A DNA stretch of 64,000 bases, from positions 62,001 through 126,000 of the forward strand of contig JAHCAU010000002.1 of the NCBI GenBank assembly GCA_019634715.1, written 5' to 3'. Shown in pieces: positions 17,169-26,108 of this stretch. The stretch comes from Lysobacter sp. (GTDB taxonomy: Bacteria > Pseudomonadota > Gammaproteobacteria > Xanthomonadales > Xanthomonadaceae). Position numbers and translations under genes: made by a program. Position 1 is the stretch's first letter. Every line of letters starts with the position of its first letter. The notes beneath the pieces are model-generated. The model saw only the letters and a program-made list of their open reading frames with translations. It had not been told where the DNA came from and made no database searches.

Positions 17169-18218
17169 ATGGATATCGACAATTCACCCATCGCCAACGT
17201 TTCCAACGACTTCCTCGAATACCAGTACAGCGTGCTGGGCATCCTCGAATACATGTCGTCGCCGGAAGTGACGGAAATCTGCATCAACAAGCCGGGCGAG
17301 CTGTATCTGGAAACCAACACGGGCTGGAAGCACATCGAGGTGCCATCGCTGACGTTCGAGCGCGCGCGCCAGTTCTGTACCGCGGTGGTCAACGAGAGCA
17401 ATACCGGCCAGCGCATCACCGACGTCGATCCCGTGGTGTCGCTGACCTTCCCGACCGGACAGCGTGCCCAGTTCGTGATCCCGCCGGCCTGCGACGCAGG
17501 CAAGGTCTCGATCACGATCCGTCTGCCGGCCAAGCGCAACTTCACCCTGCAGAGCTACGAGGAGAGCGGCTTCTTCAAGCAGATCCTCGAGGGCGCGCCG
17601 GAAGTCAGCGACCAGGACAAGGAACTGCTGGAGCTGCGCGCGGAGCGCAATTACGCCGAATTCTTCAAGAAGTCGGTGTCGTACAAGAAGAACATCGTCG
17701 TCGCGGGGGCGACCGGCAGCGGCAAGACCACCTTCATGAAGTCGCTGGTCGGCCACATCCCGCACGAAGAACGGCTGGTGACCATCGAGGACGCACGCGA
17801 GCTGTTCATCGAACAGCCGAACATCGTCCACCTGCTGTATTCCAAGGGCGGGCAGAGCGCGGCGAACGTGACCGCGAAGAGCTGCATGGAGGCCTGCCTG
17901 CGCATGAAGCCGGACCGCATCATCCTGGCCGAGTTGCGCGGCGACGAAGCCTTCTACTTCATCCGCAACTGCGCCTCGGGCCATCCCGGTTCGATCACCA
18001 GCTGCCACGCCGGCAGCACCGCGCAGACCTGGGACCAGCTGGCGCTGATGGTCAAGGCCTCGAACGAGGGTTCGGGCCTCGAGTTCTCGGTCATCAAGCG
18101 CCTGCTGATGCTGACCATCGACATCGTGGTCCACATCAAGGCGCATGCGGGGCGCCGCTACATCACCGGCATCGACTTCGACCCGCGGCGTTCGCTCGGT
18201 CTGGCCGGCGCCGAGTAA
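17169..18218 (+). CDS. virB11: T4SS ATPase VirB11
   Basis: 349 residues of the VirB11/PulE secretion ATPase family. Walker A GATGSGKTT at 180-188, an Asp box near LVTIEDARELF, Walker B in RIILAELRGDEA, and the His box region SCHAGSTAQTW. A hexamer at the inner membrane energises pilus assembly and substrate transfer. ATG 17169 gives the normal family start; the frame runs back into the virB10 end without family likeness. It is the last T4SS gene here. In Xanthomonas virB1-virB6 normally follow, but the next gene lies on the opposite strand. Confidence 0.92.
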   Translation: MDIDNSPIANVSNDFLEYQYSVLGILEYMSSPEVTEICINKPGELYLETNTGWKHIEVPSLTFERARQFCTAVVNESNTGQRITDVDPVVSLTFPTGQRAQFVIPPACDAGKVSITIRLPAKRNFTLQSYEESGFFKQILEGAPEVSDQDKELLELRAERNYAEFFKKSVSYKKNIVVAGATGSGKTTFMKSLVGHIPHEERLVTIEDARELFIEQPNIVHLLYSKGGQSAANVTAKSCMEACLRMKPDRIILAELRGDEAFYFIRNCASGHPGSITSCHAGSTAQTWDQLALMVKASNEGSGLEFSVIKRLLMLTIDIVVHIKAHAGRRYITGIDFDPRRSLGLAGAE

Positions 18219-18273
18219 GCGGGGCGAGCAAGCGGGGCGAGCAGGCGGGATTGGTTGCGGCGCATGCGACGCT

Positions 18274-18813
18274 TCAGTAGCGGCGCTGCGCCAGCGTGGC
18301 GCGACCGTCCGCGTCGATGCGGATGTCCATCCAGCGATCGAATTCGTCTTCGGCCATCCTCCCTGCCGGGCAGGCACACAGCGCCGCCGCCAGGTCGGGG
18401 ATCGTGTTGCTGTGGCCGACGACCAGCACCGCGCCCGTTCGGTGGGATTCGCGCAGCTGCCGCGCGAATTCGTCCGCAGGCAGCGCCGCGTCGTAGGTAC
18501 GCACGTCGAGCTGGTGCGAATCGGCGGTCGGCGCCGCAGTGAGCTGCGTGCGCCGGTAGCGCGTCGCGTATATCGCCATGACACGAGCGTTCGCGAGCGT
18601 GTCCGCGATGCGCTGCGCGCGCGCGGTGCCGGTCTCGCTGAGTGCCGGATCCTTCGGGTCGTCATTGGCCTTCTCGGCGTGGCGCACGAGCACGAACACC
18701 ACGCCGTCTGCGTCCGTGCGCACGGCGCGGTCGGCCGGCGTCGCGCAGCCCGTCGCAGCGAGCGCCAGTGGCAGGCTCAGCAGGACGGCGAGGCGGGCGG
18801 AGAAGCGGCTCAC
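18274..18813 (-). CDS. Histidine phosphatase superfamily lipoprotein
   Basis: 179 residues. A signal peptide with lipobox ATGC (Cys23) marks it as a lipoprotein. The phosphatase motif is VRHAEKA (Arg44, His45, in place of the RHG of classical members, as is common in this branch), with the second histidine in VVGHSN and a LSETGTARAQRIA segment. It overlaps the mfd stop by 4 bp on the same strand and so is probably co-transcribed with mfd. The substrate is unknown. Related bacterial proteins are often annotated as phosphoglycerate mutase-like or SixA-like without proof. Confidence 0.72.
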   Translation of the reverse strand: MSRFSARLAVLLSLPLALAATGCATPADRAVRTDADGVVFVLVRHAEKANDDPKDPALSETGTARAQRIADTLANARVMAIYATRYRRTQLTAAPTADSHQLDVRTYDAALPADEFARQLRESHRTGAVLVVGHSNTIPDLAAALCACPAGRMAEDEFDRWMDIRIDADGRATLAQRRY

Positions 18814-21800
18814 GCGTTCGGCTTCAGGGCGGTGAACAACCCGCGCGCAGCCTGCAGACGGGTGGCGGCGTCGGGCAGGTCGAGGGTGATCCTCAATTTA
18901 TCCGGGCCGTCCATGCGGTAGTGCTTCGGCTGGCCCTGGATCAGGCGGATCACCGACATCGGATCGACGTGGGGTTTCTCGACGAACTGGATGCGGCCGC
19001 CGGTCGCGCCCAGATCGAGCTTGCGCACGCCGAGCGCGGTCGCGTCGAGTTTCAGTTCGGACGCCGCGAACAGATGCTTGGCCGGCTCCGGCAGCAGACC
19101 GAAACGATCGATCATCTCCACCTGCAGTTCGCGCAGGCGCTCGGCATCGCGCGCACTGCTGATCCGCTTGTACAGGGTCAGGCGCGTATGGACGTCGGGC
19201 AGGTAATCCTCGGGGATCAGGGTCGGGATGTTCAGTTCCACGACCGCGCCGCGCTGTTCCTCCAGGTCCAGGCCCAGCTGGTCGAGGCCGGGCAGCTTGC
19301 CCTGCTTGATGCTGCGCACCGCGCGTTCCAGCAGTTCGGTGTACAGCGAGAAGCCGACCTCGGACATCTGCCCGCTCTGATCCTCGCCGAGCAGTTCGCC
19401 GGCGCCGCGGATTTCCAGGTCGTGCGTCGACAGCGTGAAACCCGCACCGAGTTCGTCCATCGAGGCGATCGCCTCCAGGCGCTTTTTCGCGTCGGCGGTG
19501 ATGCTGCGGCCATCGGGCACGACCAGATAGGCGTAGGCGCGGTGGTGCGAGCGACCGACGCGGCCGCGCAGCTGGTGCAGCTGCGCGAGGCCGAACTTGT
19601 CGGCGCGGTTGATGATGATGGTGTTGGCGTTGGGGATGTCGATGCCCGATTCCACGATCGTCGAGCACAGCAGCACGTTGAAGCGCTGCTTGTGGAAGTC
19701 GAGCATCACCTTTTCCAGTTCGCGCTCGGGCATCTGGCCATGGGCGATGCCGATGCGCGCGTCCGGCACCAGCGCTTCCAGCTCGCGCTGCATGCGGCCG
19801 ATGCTCTCCACGTCGTTGTGCAGGAAGTAGACCTGGCCGCCACGCGCGATTTCGCGCTGGAAGGCTTCGCGCAGCTGCTCGTCGTCCCACGGCACCACGA
19901 AGGTCTGCACCGCGAGGCGATGCGCGGGCGGCGTGGCAATGATCGACAGGTCGCGCAGGCCGGTCATCGCCATGTTCAGCGTGCGCGGGATGGGCGTGGC
20001 CGTCAGCGTGAGCAGATGCACGTCGGCGCGCAGCGCCTTCAGTGCTTCCTTCTGGCGCACGCCGAAGCGCTGCTCCTCGTCGACGATGACCAGGCCCAGA
20101 TCCTTGAACTTCACGTCCGGCTGCAGCAGGCGATGGGTGCCGACGATCACGTCGATGCGTCCGTCCGCGACCTTCTCCAGTTCGGCCTTGATTTCCTTGG
20201 TCGACTTGAAGCGGGAGAGCACCTCGACCTTCAGCGGCCAGTCGGCGAAGCGGTCGCGCATGGTGCGGTAGTGCTGCTCTGCGAGCAGGGTGGTCGGCAC
20301 CAGCACCGCGACCTGTTTGCCGCTGATCGCCGCCGCGAATGCGGCGCGCACCGCGACCTCGGTCTTGCCGAAGCCCACGTCGCCGCAGACCACGCGGTCC
20401 ATCGGCCGCGAGGAGGACAGGTCGCGCAGCACCGCTTCGATCGCGGCCAGCTGATCGGGCGTCTCCTCGAACGGGAAGGTCGCCGCGAACGGTTCGTACG
20501 TGGTCCGGTCGATGTCCAGCGCAAGGCCGGCGCGCGCGTGGCGCTTGGCCTGGATCTCCAGCAGTTCGGCGGCGACATCGCGGACCTTCTCGGCGGCCTT
20601 CTTCTTCGCCTTGGCCCAGGCTTCGCCGCCCAGTGAATGCAGCGGCGCGGTGTCCGGGTTCGCGCCGGAGTAGCGGCTGACCAGGTGCAGCTGCGTCACC
20701 GGCACGTACAGCCGGTCGCCCTTGGCGTATTCGATGTCGAGGTATTCGCCGGTCTGGCCGCCGGCCTCCAGCGTCACCAGGCCGCGGTAGCGACCGACGC
20801 CGTGGTCCTCGTGGACCACCGGCGCGCCTTCGCTCAGCTCGCCGAGGTCGCGGATGATCGCTTCCGGCTCGCGGCCGGCGCGCTTGCGGCGGCGCGGCTG
20901 CGCGGCGCGCTCGGGGAACAACTGGCGCTCGGTCAGTACCGTCCACGGCGCGTCGCCGTCGACGGCGAAGCCGTTGTCCAGCGGCGCGACGACGATGCAC
21001 AGGCGCTCGGCCGACGCCGCGAAGTCCTCGAACCGCGTCAACACCTGCGCGCGAAGGTCGGCGGACTGCAGGATGTCGATCAGCGCCTCGCGGCGACCCG
21101 CGGAGTCGGCGGCGATCAGCACGCGACCGGGATAGGCGCCGAGGAAGGATTTCAGCGCGGCTGCGGGTTCCGCGTCCTTGGCCATCAGCGGCAGGTCGGG
21201 CGCGGGCTGCGCGCCCAGCGGCAGGGCGTCGTCGCGGCGCGGATGCGTCTCGCCGCACAGCTCGATGCGCCGGCCCGCGTTCAGTCGCTCGCGCAGCGCA
21301 TCCGGCGGCAGGTACAGCTCGGCCGGTGGCAGCAGCGGGCGTTCGATGTCGTGCCGCCTCTGTTCGTAGCGCTCGCCGGTGCCGCGCCAGAAGTGGTCCG
21401 CCGCCTCCATGGCGCCGTCGCCGAGCACCGGCAGCGCAGTCGCGGGCAGGTAGTCGAACAGCGTCGCGGTCTTCTCGAAGAACAGCGGCAGGTAGTACTC
21501 GATGCCCGAGGTCGCGATGCCGGCCTTCAGGTCCTGGTACAGGCCGCTGCGCCGGGTGTCGATGTCGAAGCGATCGCGCAGCGTCGACAGGGCGCGCTCC
21601 AGCGCGCCTCCTTCGAGCGGAACCTCCCGCCCGGGCAGCATCTGCACCGACTGGTACTTGTCGAGCGAACGCTGGCTCTCCGGATCGAAGGCGCGGATCG
21701 ATTCGATCTCGTCGTCCAGCAGTTCGATGCGGTAGGGTTCTTCCGCGCCCATCGGGTAGATGTCGAGCAGGCCGCCGCGCACCGCGAAATCGCCGGGGTC

Positions 21801-22292
21801 GAACACCTGCGGCACGTTGCGGTAGCCGGCGCCTTCCAGCCGGCGCTTCTCGGCGTCCATGTCCAGCCGGCGACCGACCTCGACATCGAAACTGCCGCCG
21901 ACGATGTGCGACAGCGGCGCCAGGCGCTGCATCAGCGTCTGCACCGGCACCACCACGACGCCGCGCTTGAGGGTCGGCAGCCGGTGCAGTGCGGCCAGGC
22001 GCTGCGACACGATGTCCGGGTGCGGGCTGAACTGGTCGTAGGGCAGGGTTTCCCAGTCCGGGAAGGGCACCACGGGTACGGCGGCGAGGTCGCCGATCAG
22101 CGTGCGCAGATCGTGTTCGAGCTGGTGGGCGGCGTGGTTGTCGCGGGCGACGACCAGCAGCGGGCCGTCGTGCGCGCGGGCGACGCCGGCGAGGGTCCAG
22201 GCCAGCGCGCTGGGGCTGGCGGGCAGGCGCCACCAGGCGCGCGACTGGCCGGCCTTGGGCAGCAGCCGGTGGGAAGAGGCGTTGTCGTTCAT
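18810..22292 (-). CDS. mfd: Transcription-repair coupling factor Mfd
   Basis: 1160 residues, full length. N-terminal UvrB-like part (to about 400), RNA-polymerase-interacting domain around GAPVVHEDHGVGRYRGL, superfamily-2 helicase with Walker A GDVGFGKTE and DEEQRFG box (IVDEEQRFGV), the TATPIPRTL motif, and the C-terminal TRCF domain. Mfd removes RNA polymerase stalled at DNA damage and recruits UvrA for transcription-coupled repair. The gene runs opposite to virB11; a histidine phosphatase gene overlaps its end. Confidence 0.97.
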   Translation of the reverse strand: MNDNASSHRLLPKAGQSRAWWRLPASPSALAWTLAGVARAHDGPLLVVARDNHAAHQLEHDLRTLIGDLAAVPVVPFPDWETLPYDQFSPHPDIVSQRLAALHRLPTLKRGVVVVPVQTLMQRLAPLSHIVGGSFDVEVGRRLDMDAEKRRLEGAGYRNVPQVFDPGDFAVRGGLLDIYPMGAEEPYRIELLDDEIESIRAFDPESQRSLDKYQSVQMLPGREVPLEGGALERALSTLRDRFDIDTRRSGLYQDLKAGIATSGIEYYLPLFFEKTATLFDYLPATALPVLGDGAMEAADHFWRGTGERYEQRRHDIERPLLPPAELYLPPDALRERLNAGRRIELCGETHPRRDDALPLGAQPAPDLPLMAKDAEPAAALKSFLGAYPGRVLIAADSAGRREALIDILQSADLRAQVLTRFEDFAASAERLCIVVAPLDNGFAVDGDAPWTVLTERQLFPERAAQPRRRKRAGREPEAIIRDLGELSEGAPVVHEDHGVGRYRGLVTLEAGGQTGEYLDIEYAKGDRLYVPVTQLHLVSRYSGANPDTAPLHSLGGEAWAKAKKKAAEKVRDVAAELLEIQAKRHARAGLALDIDRTTYEPFAATFPFEETPDQLAAIEAVLRDLSSSRPMDRVVCGDVGFGKTEVAVRAAFAAAISGKQVAVLVPTTLLAEQHYRTMRDRFADWPLKVEVLSRFKSTKEIKAELEKVADGRIDVIVGTHRLLQPDVKFKDLGLVIVDEEQRFGVRQKEALKALRADVHLLTLTATPIPRTLNMAMTGLRDLSIIATPPAHRLAVQTFVVPWDDEQLREAFQREIARGGQVYFLHNDVESIGRMQRELEALVPDARIGIAHGQMPERELEKVMLDFHKQRFNVLLCSTIVESGIDIPNANTIIINRADKFGLAQLHQLRGRVGRSHHRAYAYLVVPDGRSITADAKKRLEAIASMDELGAGFTLSTHDLEIRGAGELLGEDQSGQMSEVGFSLYTELLERAVRSIKQGKLPGLDQLGLDLEEQRGAVVELNIPTLIPEDYLPDVHTRLTLYKRISSARDAERLRELQVEMIDRFGLLPEPAKHLFAASELKLDATALGVRKLDLGATGGRIQFVEKPHVDPMSVIRLIQGQPKHYRMDGPDKLRITLDLPDAATRLQAARGLFTALKPNA

Positions 22293-22330
22293 GAACCGCC
22301 GATTTTACCGCCTGCCGTGCGGCTGGCGTG

Positions 22331-22900
22331 TCAGGAGGCGTCGTCCGTCGACGAGGCCGGCGCTTTCCGCAGATCGAGGGTCACGCGCACCAGGCCCGGA
22401 TCCTCGGCGTGCTCGCGGTGGAAGCCCAGCGACTGCGCGAGGGCGATCATGGCGGTGTTGTGTTCGAGCACGTCGCCGTACAGCCGGTCCAGACCTTTGC
22501 GCCGCGACCAGCGCACCAGCCGGCGCATCAGGTGCCGGCCCAGGCCCATGCCGCTGATGAAATGGCTGACGAGGATGGCGAACTCGGCCTCGCGCGTGCC
22601 CGGTGCGATGGCGACCCGCGCCACCGCGCCGATCAGCGCCTCGCCGGGCGGGTAGGGTTCGGCGGCGACGAGGGCGAATTCGCTGTCCGGATCGGGTCTC
22701 GCCAGCCGTGCGGCGGTGTCCGGCGTCAGTTCCTTGATCGCGTACAGGAAGCGCTGGCGCACCTCCTCGGGGTGCAGGAGCATGAACCCCGCCCGCAACG
22801 GTTCGGCATCCTCGGGCCGGATCGGACGGATCAGCACCTCGCGGCCGTTGAGCAGCCGCTTGTACTCGTGCCAAGGCGGGAGGCGGTCGCTGGTTTTCAC
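22331..22900 (-). CDS. GNAT-family acetyltransferase
   Basis: 189 residues from GTG 22900 (VKTSDRLPPW). The core GNAT acetyl-CoA binding region is the segment SHFISGMGLGRHLMRRLVRW (G-x-G-L-G/R type), preceded by AEFAILV, and the fold ends with LAQSLGFHRE. The N-terminal ILIRPIRPEDAEPLRAGF segment resembles the acetyltransferase domain found in protein lysine acetyltransferases of the Pat/AcuA type, but the substrate cannot be deduced. It lies just upstream of mfd in the same direction, and divergent from the MmcQ/YjbR gene, 42 bp away. Confidence 0.75.
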   Translation of the reverse strand: MKTSDRLPPWHEYKRLLNGREVLIRPIRPEDAEPLRAGFMLLHPEEVRQRFLYAIKELTPDTAARLARPDPDSEFALVAAEPYPPGEALIGAVARVAIAPGTREAEFAILVSHFISGMGLGRHLMRRLVRWSRRKGLDRLYGDVLEHNTAMIALAQSLGFHREHAEDPGLVRVTLDLRKAPASSTDDAS

Positions 22901-22942
22901 GCCGGCATCTTCGCACAGTTGCTCCCGCGGTATCCTGAGGCC

Positions 22943-23305
22943 ATGGACAGCACACGATTGCGCGCGTGGGTCGGCAACTGGCCCGGCGTCACCGAAGACG
23001 TGAAATGGGGCAATGACCTGGTGTTTTCCGTCGCCGGCAAGATGTTCTGCGTCATCGACGCCACGCCGGTGGCCGATGGCGGGAGCGGACGCCTGAGCTT
23101 CAAGGTCGACGACGACCGCTTCCTCGAACTCACCGACCGGCCGGGCATCCTTCCGGCGCCGTACATGGCCCGCGCGAAGTGGATCTGCCTCGCGGAACCC
23201 GATGCGATGAGGGATGCCGAGTTGAAACCCCTGTTGCGCCGCAGTTACGAACTGGTGCGGTCGAAACTGACGAAGGTGAAGCAGCGCGAACTGGGCGATG
23301 GCTGA
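22943..23305 (+). CDS. MmcQ/YjbR family DNA-binding-fold protein
   Basis: 120 residues. The pattern WPGVTEDVKWGNDLVFSVAGKMFCV at residues 13-37 and the later ILPAPYMARAKWICL and LLRRSYELVRSKLTK are typical of the MmcQ/YjbR family, which has a cyclic-peptide-like DNA-binding-type fold but no firm function. Only six bases separate a TATCCT hexamer from the ATG, so the transcript may be leaderless. Divergent from the acetyltransferase gene. Confidence 0.8.
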   Translation: MDSTRLRAWVGNWPGVTEDVKWGNDLVFSVAGKMFCVIDATPVADGGSGRLSFKVDDDRFLELTDRPGILPAPYMARAKWICLAEPDAMRDAELKPLLRRSYELVRSKLTKVKQRELGDG

Positions 23306-23471
23306 GTCGCCCGGCGCATCCGGAAGGCGCCGCACAGACATCCCCTTGTAGAGTGAAGCTCGCTCCGCGCTGCGGAATCGTCGTCGCGATGACGGCGTCA
23401 TCCCGCTGTCACCGCCGCGCAACGGCCCCTTCATCGCACGCGTCCAGACTCTCGCAAACGAGAGGAAACGG

Positions 23472-24644
23472 ATGCGCTACGCGATCATCACCGAGACCTA
23501 CCCGCCGGAGATCAACGGCGTCGCCCTCACCGTGCAGAGCCTGGAGCAAGGGCTTCGCGACCGCGGCCACGAGGTGACCCTGTTCCGTCCGCGGCAGTCC
23601 CGCGACAGCGCGCCCGTCCCCCACGAACACCTGCTGCCGGGCTTGCCGATTCCCCGCTATCCGGGGTTGCGTTTCGGCCTGCCGGCGACGGGGACACTGG
23701 TTCGCCAATGGAAGGCGCATCGCCCGGATGCGATCTACGTGGCCACGGAAGGGCCATTGGGCTGGTCGGCACTGCGCGCGGCAAGGACGCTGCGCGTACC
23801 GGCGGCGACGGGCTTCCATACCCGCTTCGACCACTACATGCGCGACTACGGCGTGCCCGTGCTGCAGCCGGTGGCGCTGCGCTGGATGCGCCGCTTCCAC
23901 AACAGCGCGCAGGCCACGCTGGTGCCGACCGAAGAGCTGCGCGCATCGCTGGACGACATGGGCTTCCGCGACGTGGTGCGCCTGCCGCGTGCCGTCGACG
24001 CCCACCTGTTCCATCCTGCACGACGCGACGATGCGCTGCGTGCGAGCTGGGGCCTGCGCCCGGAATCGCTGGCGGTGATCCATCTGGGCAGGATCGCACC
24101 GGAGAAGAACCTCGCGCTGGCGGTCCGTGCCTTCCGTGAACTGCAGAAACAGCAGCCCGACGCGCGCTTCGTCTGGGTCGGAGATGGTCCTTCGCGCGAG
24201 CAACTGGCCCGGGACAACCCCGATTTCGTGTTCTGCGGCATCCAGCGCGGCGAAGCCCTCGCGCGGCATTTCGCCAGCGCCGACCTGTTCCTGTTCCCCA
24301 GTCGCACCGAGACCTACGGCAACGTGACCCTGGAAGCGCTCGCCAGCGGCGTGCCCACCATCGCCTTCGACTCCGGCGCCGCGCGCGAATACCTGCGCGA
24401 CGGCCAGCACGGTGCCGCCGTGCGCGATGGCCATGACGGCGATGAGGCCTTCGTGCGCGCCACGCTGCACGTCACGCGCGATCCCCGCCTGCTGGCCGCG
24501 ATGCGCGTCGCCGCGCGCGAAGCCGTCGCCGCGCTGCGCCCAGGCCAGGTCGCCGCCGATTTCGACGCGATCCTGCAATCTCTCGCCCATTCGAGGAACG
24601 CGCATGAACACGCCCCTGCTGCGTCAACGACTGCGCACGAATGA
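23472..24644 (+). CDS. GT4-type glycosyltransferase (family 1)
   Basis: 390 residues with a GT-B fold. The N-terminal half begins ITETYPPEINGVALTVQSL, which is typical of the mannosyltransferase-like branch of GT4. The C-terminal half has the nucleotide-sugar binding signature: IHLGRIAPEKN, then VGDGPSRE, and TETYGNVTLEALASGVP containing the E-x7-E motif. It probably transfers a hexose from a nucleotide sugar to a lipid or glycan. The last 41 bases overlap the PAP2 phosphatase gene, which suggests the two act on the same membrane lipid route, but that is inference. Confidence 0.85.
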   Translation: MRYAIITETYPPEINGVALTVQSLEQGLRDRGHEVTLFRPRQSRDSAPVPHEHLLPGLPIPRYPGLRFGLPATGTLVRQWKAHRPDAIYVATEGPLGWSALRAARTLRVPAATGFHTRFDHYMRDYGVPVLQPVALRWMRRFHNSAQATLVPTEELRASLDDMGFRDVVRLPRAVDAHLFHPARRDDALRASWGLRPESLAVIHLGRIAPEKNLALAVRAFRELQKQQPDARFVWVGDGPSREQLARDNPDFVFCGIQRGEALARHFASADLFLFPSRTETYGNVTLEALASGVPTIAFDSGAAREYLRDGQHGAAVRDGHDGDEAFVRATLHVTRDPRLLAAMRVAAREAVAALRPGQVAADFDAILQSLAHSRNAHEHAPAASTTAHE

Positions 24645-25152
24645 AGCCGCCTGGTGCCTGCGCGCGAACGCGCTGTGCGGCCATCGCCTGATCCGCAGCT
24701 TCTTCGCCATCGTCAGCCGTCTCGGCGACGGTGTGTTCTGGTACGCATTGATGGGCGCGCTGGCGCTGTTCGGCGGTCGCATCGGCATGTCCGCTGCGCT
24801 GCACATGGCCGCGATCAGCCTCGTCTCGCTGGTGCTGTACAAGGGACTGAAGCGCTGGACACGCCGTCCGCGTCCCTGCGCATCGGACCTGCGCATCCGC
24901 GCCTGGGTCGCACCTCTGGATGAATTCAGCTTTCCATCGGGCCACACCCTGCACGCGGTCGGCTTCACCATCGTCGCTCTCGCCTACGTGCCCGCACTGG
25001 CATGGCTGCTGATTCCCTTCGCGGCGAGCGTCGCCGCCTCGCGCGTGGTGCTCGGCCTGCACTACCCGAGCGACGTGCTCGCCGCCACCGGCATCGGCAG
25101 CGTGCTGGCGCTGGGATCGTTCTGGATACGGGACTGGATGATGCCCTTGTAG
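24604..25152 (+). CDS. PAP2-family membrane phosphatase
   Basis: 182 residues with about five membrane helices. The three parts of the PAP2 acid-phosphatase signature are present: KRWTRRPRP (83-91), PSGH (111-114) and SRVVLGLHYPSD (146-157). Family members dephosphorylate phosphatidic acid, undecaprenyl diphosphate or similar lipids at the outer face of the inner membrane. It overlaps the preceding glycosyltransferase by 41 bp. Its final codons TTG TAG lie inside the left arm of a long inverted repeat, so its last residue and stop are supplied by that element. Confidence 0.85.
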   Translation: MNTPLLRQRLRTNEAAWCLRANALCGHRLIRSFFAIVSRLGDGVFWYALMGALALFGGRIGMSAALHMAAISLVSLVLYKGLKRWTRRPRPCASDLRIRAWVAPLDEFSFPSGHTLHAVGFTIVALAYVPALAWLLIPFAASVAASRVVLGLHYPSDVLAATGIGSVLALGSFWIRDWMMPL

Positions 25153-25229
25153 GAGGGCCTTCAGGCCCGATCTTTTCGAAGGCAGATCGAAAACCGAAGA
25201 AGAACTCGGGCCTGAAGGCCCTCCTACAA
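25147..25229. repeat. 24-bp perfect inverted repeat with 35-base spacer (REP-like/bidirectional terminator)
   Basis: The left arm 25147-25170 (TTGTAGGAGGGC... AGGCCCGA) is exactly complementary to the right arm 25206-25229. The spacer contains its own small pairing (TTTTCG with CGAAAA). Sequences starting with TTGTAGGAG and having a GGGCCTTCAGGCCC palindrome are familiar as dispersed repeats in this bacterial group; copy number here cannot be counted. The arms provide the TTG TAG end of the PAP2 gene on + and the TTG TAG end of the amidase gene on the minus strand. Confidence 0.85.
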
Positions 25230-26108
25230 CGCCGGGTCGAGCTTCGCGCGCAACAGGTTCGGCGCGAGCTGTCCCGGCCAGTCGCGATCGTTCGCGACCT
25301 GCGCACCAGCACGACTGTCGGTCAGCATCCCGACATCGATGTCCGCATAGGCCCAACCGGATGGCGCATCCGTCACCGACACGATGCCGTCGGCAGGAAA
25401 CCCGGCATCCATCGGCGCATACAGCGCGGCTTCACCGGTGTTGATGTCCAGCGCCGGACTCCACGCCGCCTCGCCCGCCGTCACCGCCTGCGCGACGAAG
25501 CAGCGGTTCTCCAGCGCGCGTGCCAGGCAGCCGACACGCACGCGCGTGGCACCGGCGGGTGTGTCGGTGCAACTCGGCACCAGCAGCAGGCGTGCGCCGG
25601 CCGCATACTGCGCGCGCACCGGCAGCGGGAATTCGATGTCGTAGCAGATCGAAATGCCTGCGCGCAGGCCGTCGAGATCGAACACCTTCAGCGCGTCGCC
25701 GCCCTCGATCACGCCGGTCTTCTTCTCGAAGCCGGTGAGCTGCAGCTTGTCCTGCCAGCGATGCCTGCCGTCGGGCGAGAACAGATCGGCGCGGTTGCGG
25801 TAACGGCCTTCGCCGACATCGAGCAGGAACGTACCCGCGACGACATGCACGCCGGTGTCGCGCGCCAGGCCGGAGAACAGCGCGATCCAGTCGGCGCGAT
25901 GGCGCTGGATCGCGGCCAGCGACGCATGCAGGTCATCGCGCACCCGCGCATCGAACATGGCCCCGAGTTCCAGCGACAGGTATTCCGGCAGCACCGCGAT
26001 GCGCGCACCGGCACGGGCCGCCTCACACAGCCAGCGCGCCTGCTTGTCGGCGAACGCGGCGAAATCCGCCGGTGCCTCGATCGGATATTTCGCGACGGCG
26101 GTCTTCAT
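25224..26108 (-). CDS. Nitrilase-superfamily carbon-nitrogen hydrolase
   Basis: 294 residues with the catalytic triad of the family: Glu42 (VLPEYLS), Lys121 (WQDKLQLTGFEK) and Cys155 (ISICYDIEFP). The protein should hydrolyse an amide or nitrile in the cytoplasm; no signal peptide is seen. The start at 26108 overlaps the end of the upstream acetyltransferase gene by 4 bp, so the two are co-translated; family members with a linked GNAT protein are common. The stop codon TAG comes from the right arm of the inverted repeat at 25147-25229. Confidence 0.85.
   Translation of the reverse strand: MKTAVAKYPIEAPADFAAFADKQARWLCEAARAGARIAVLPEYLSLELGAMFDARVRDDLHASLAAIQRHRADWIALFSGLARDTGVHVVAGTFLLDVGEGRYRNRADLFSPDGRHRWQDKLQLTGFEKKTGVIEGGDALKVFDLDGLRAGISICYDIEFPLPVRAQYAAGARLLLVPSCTDTPAGATRVRVGCLARALENRCFVAQAVTAGEAAWSPALDINTGEAALYAPMDAGFPADGIVSVTDAPSGWAYADIDVGMLTDSRAGAQVANDRDWPGQLAPNLLRAKLDPAL

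Noticed and set aside
20637..22655. 672-codon open frame on the plus strand
   Set aside because: Antisense to mfd, whose helicase motifs are intact.
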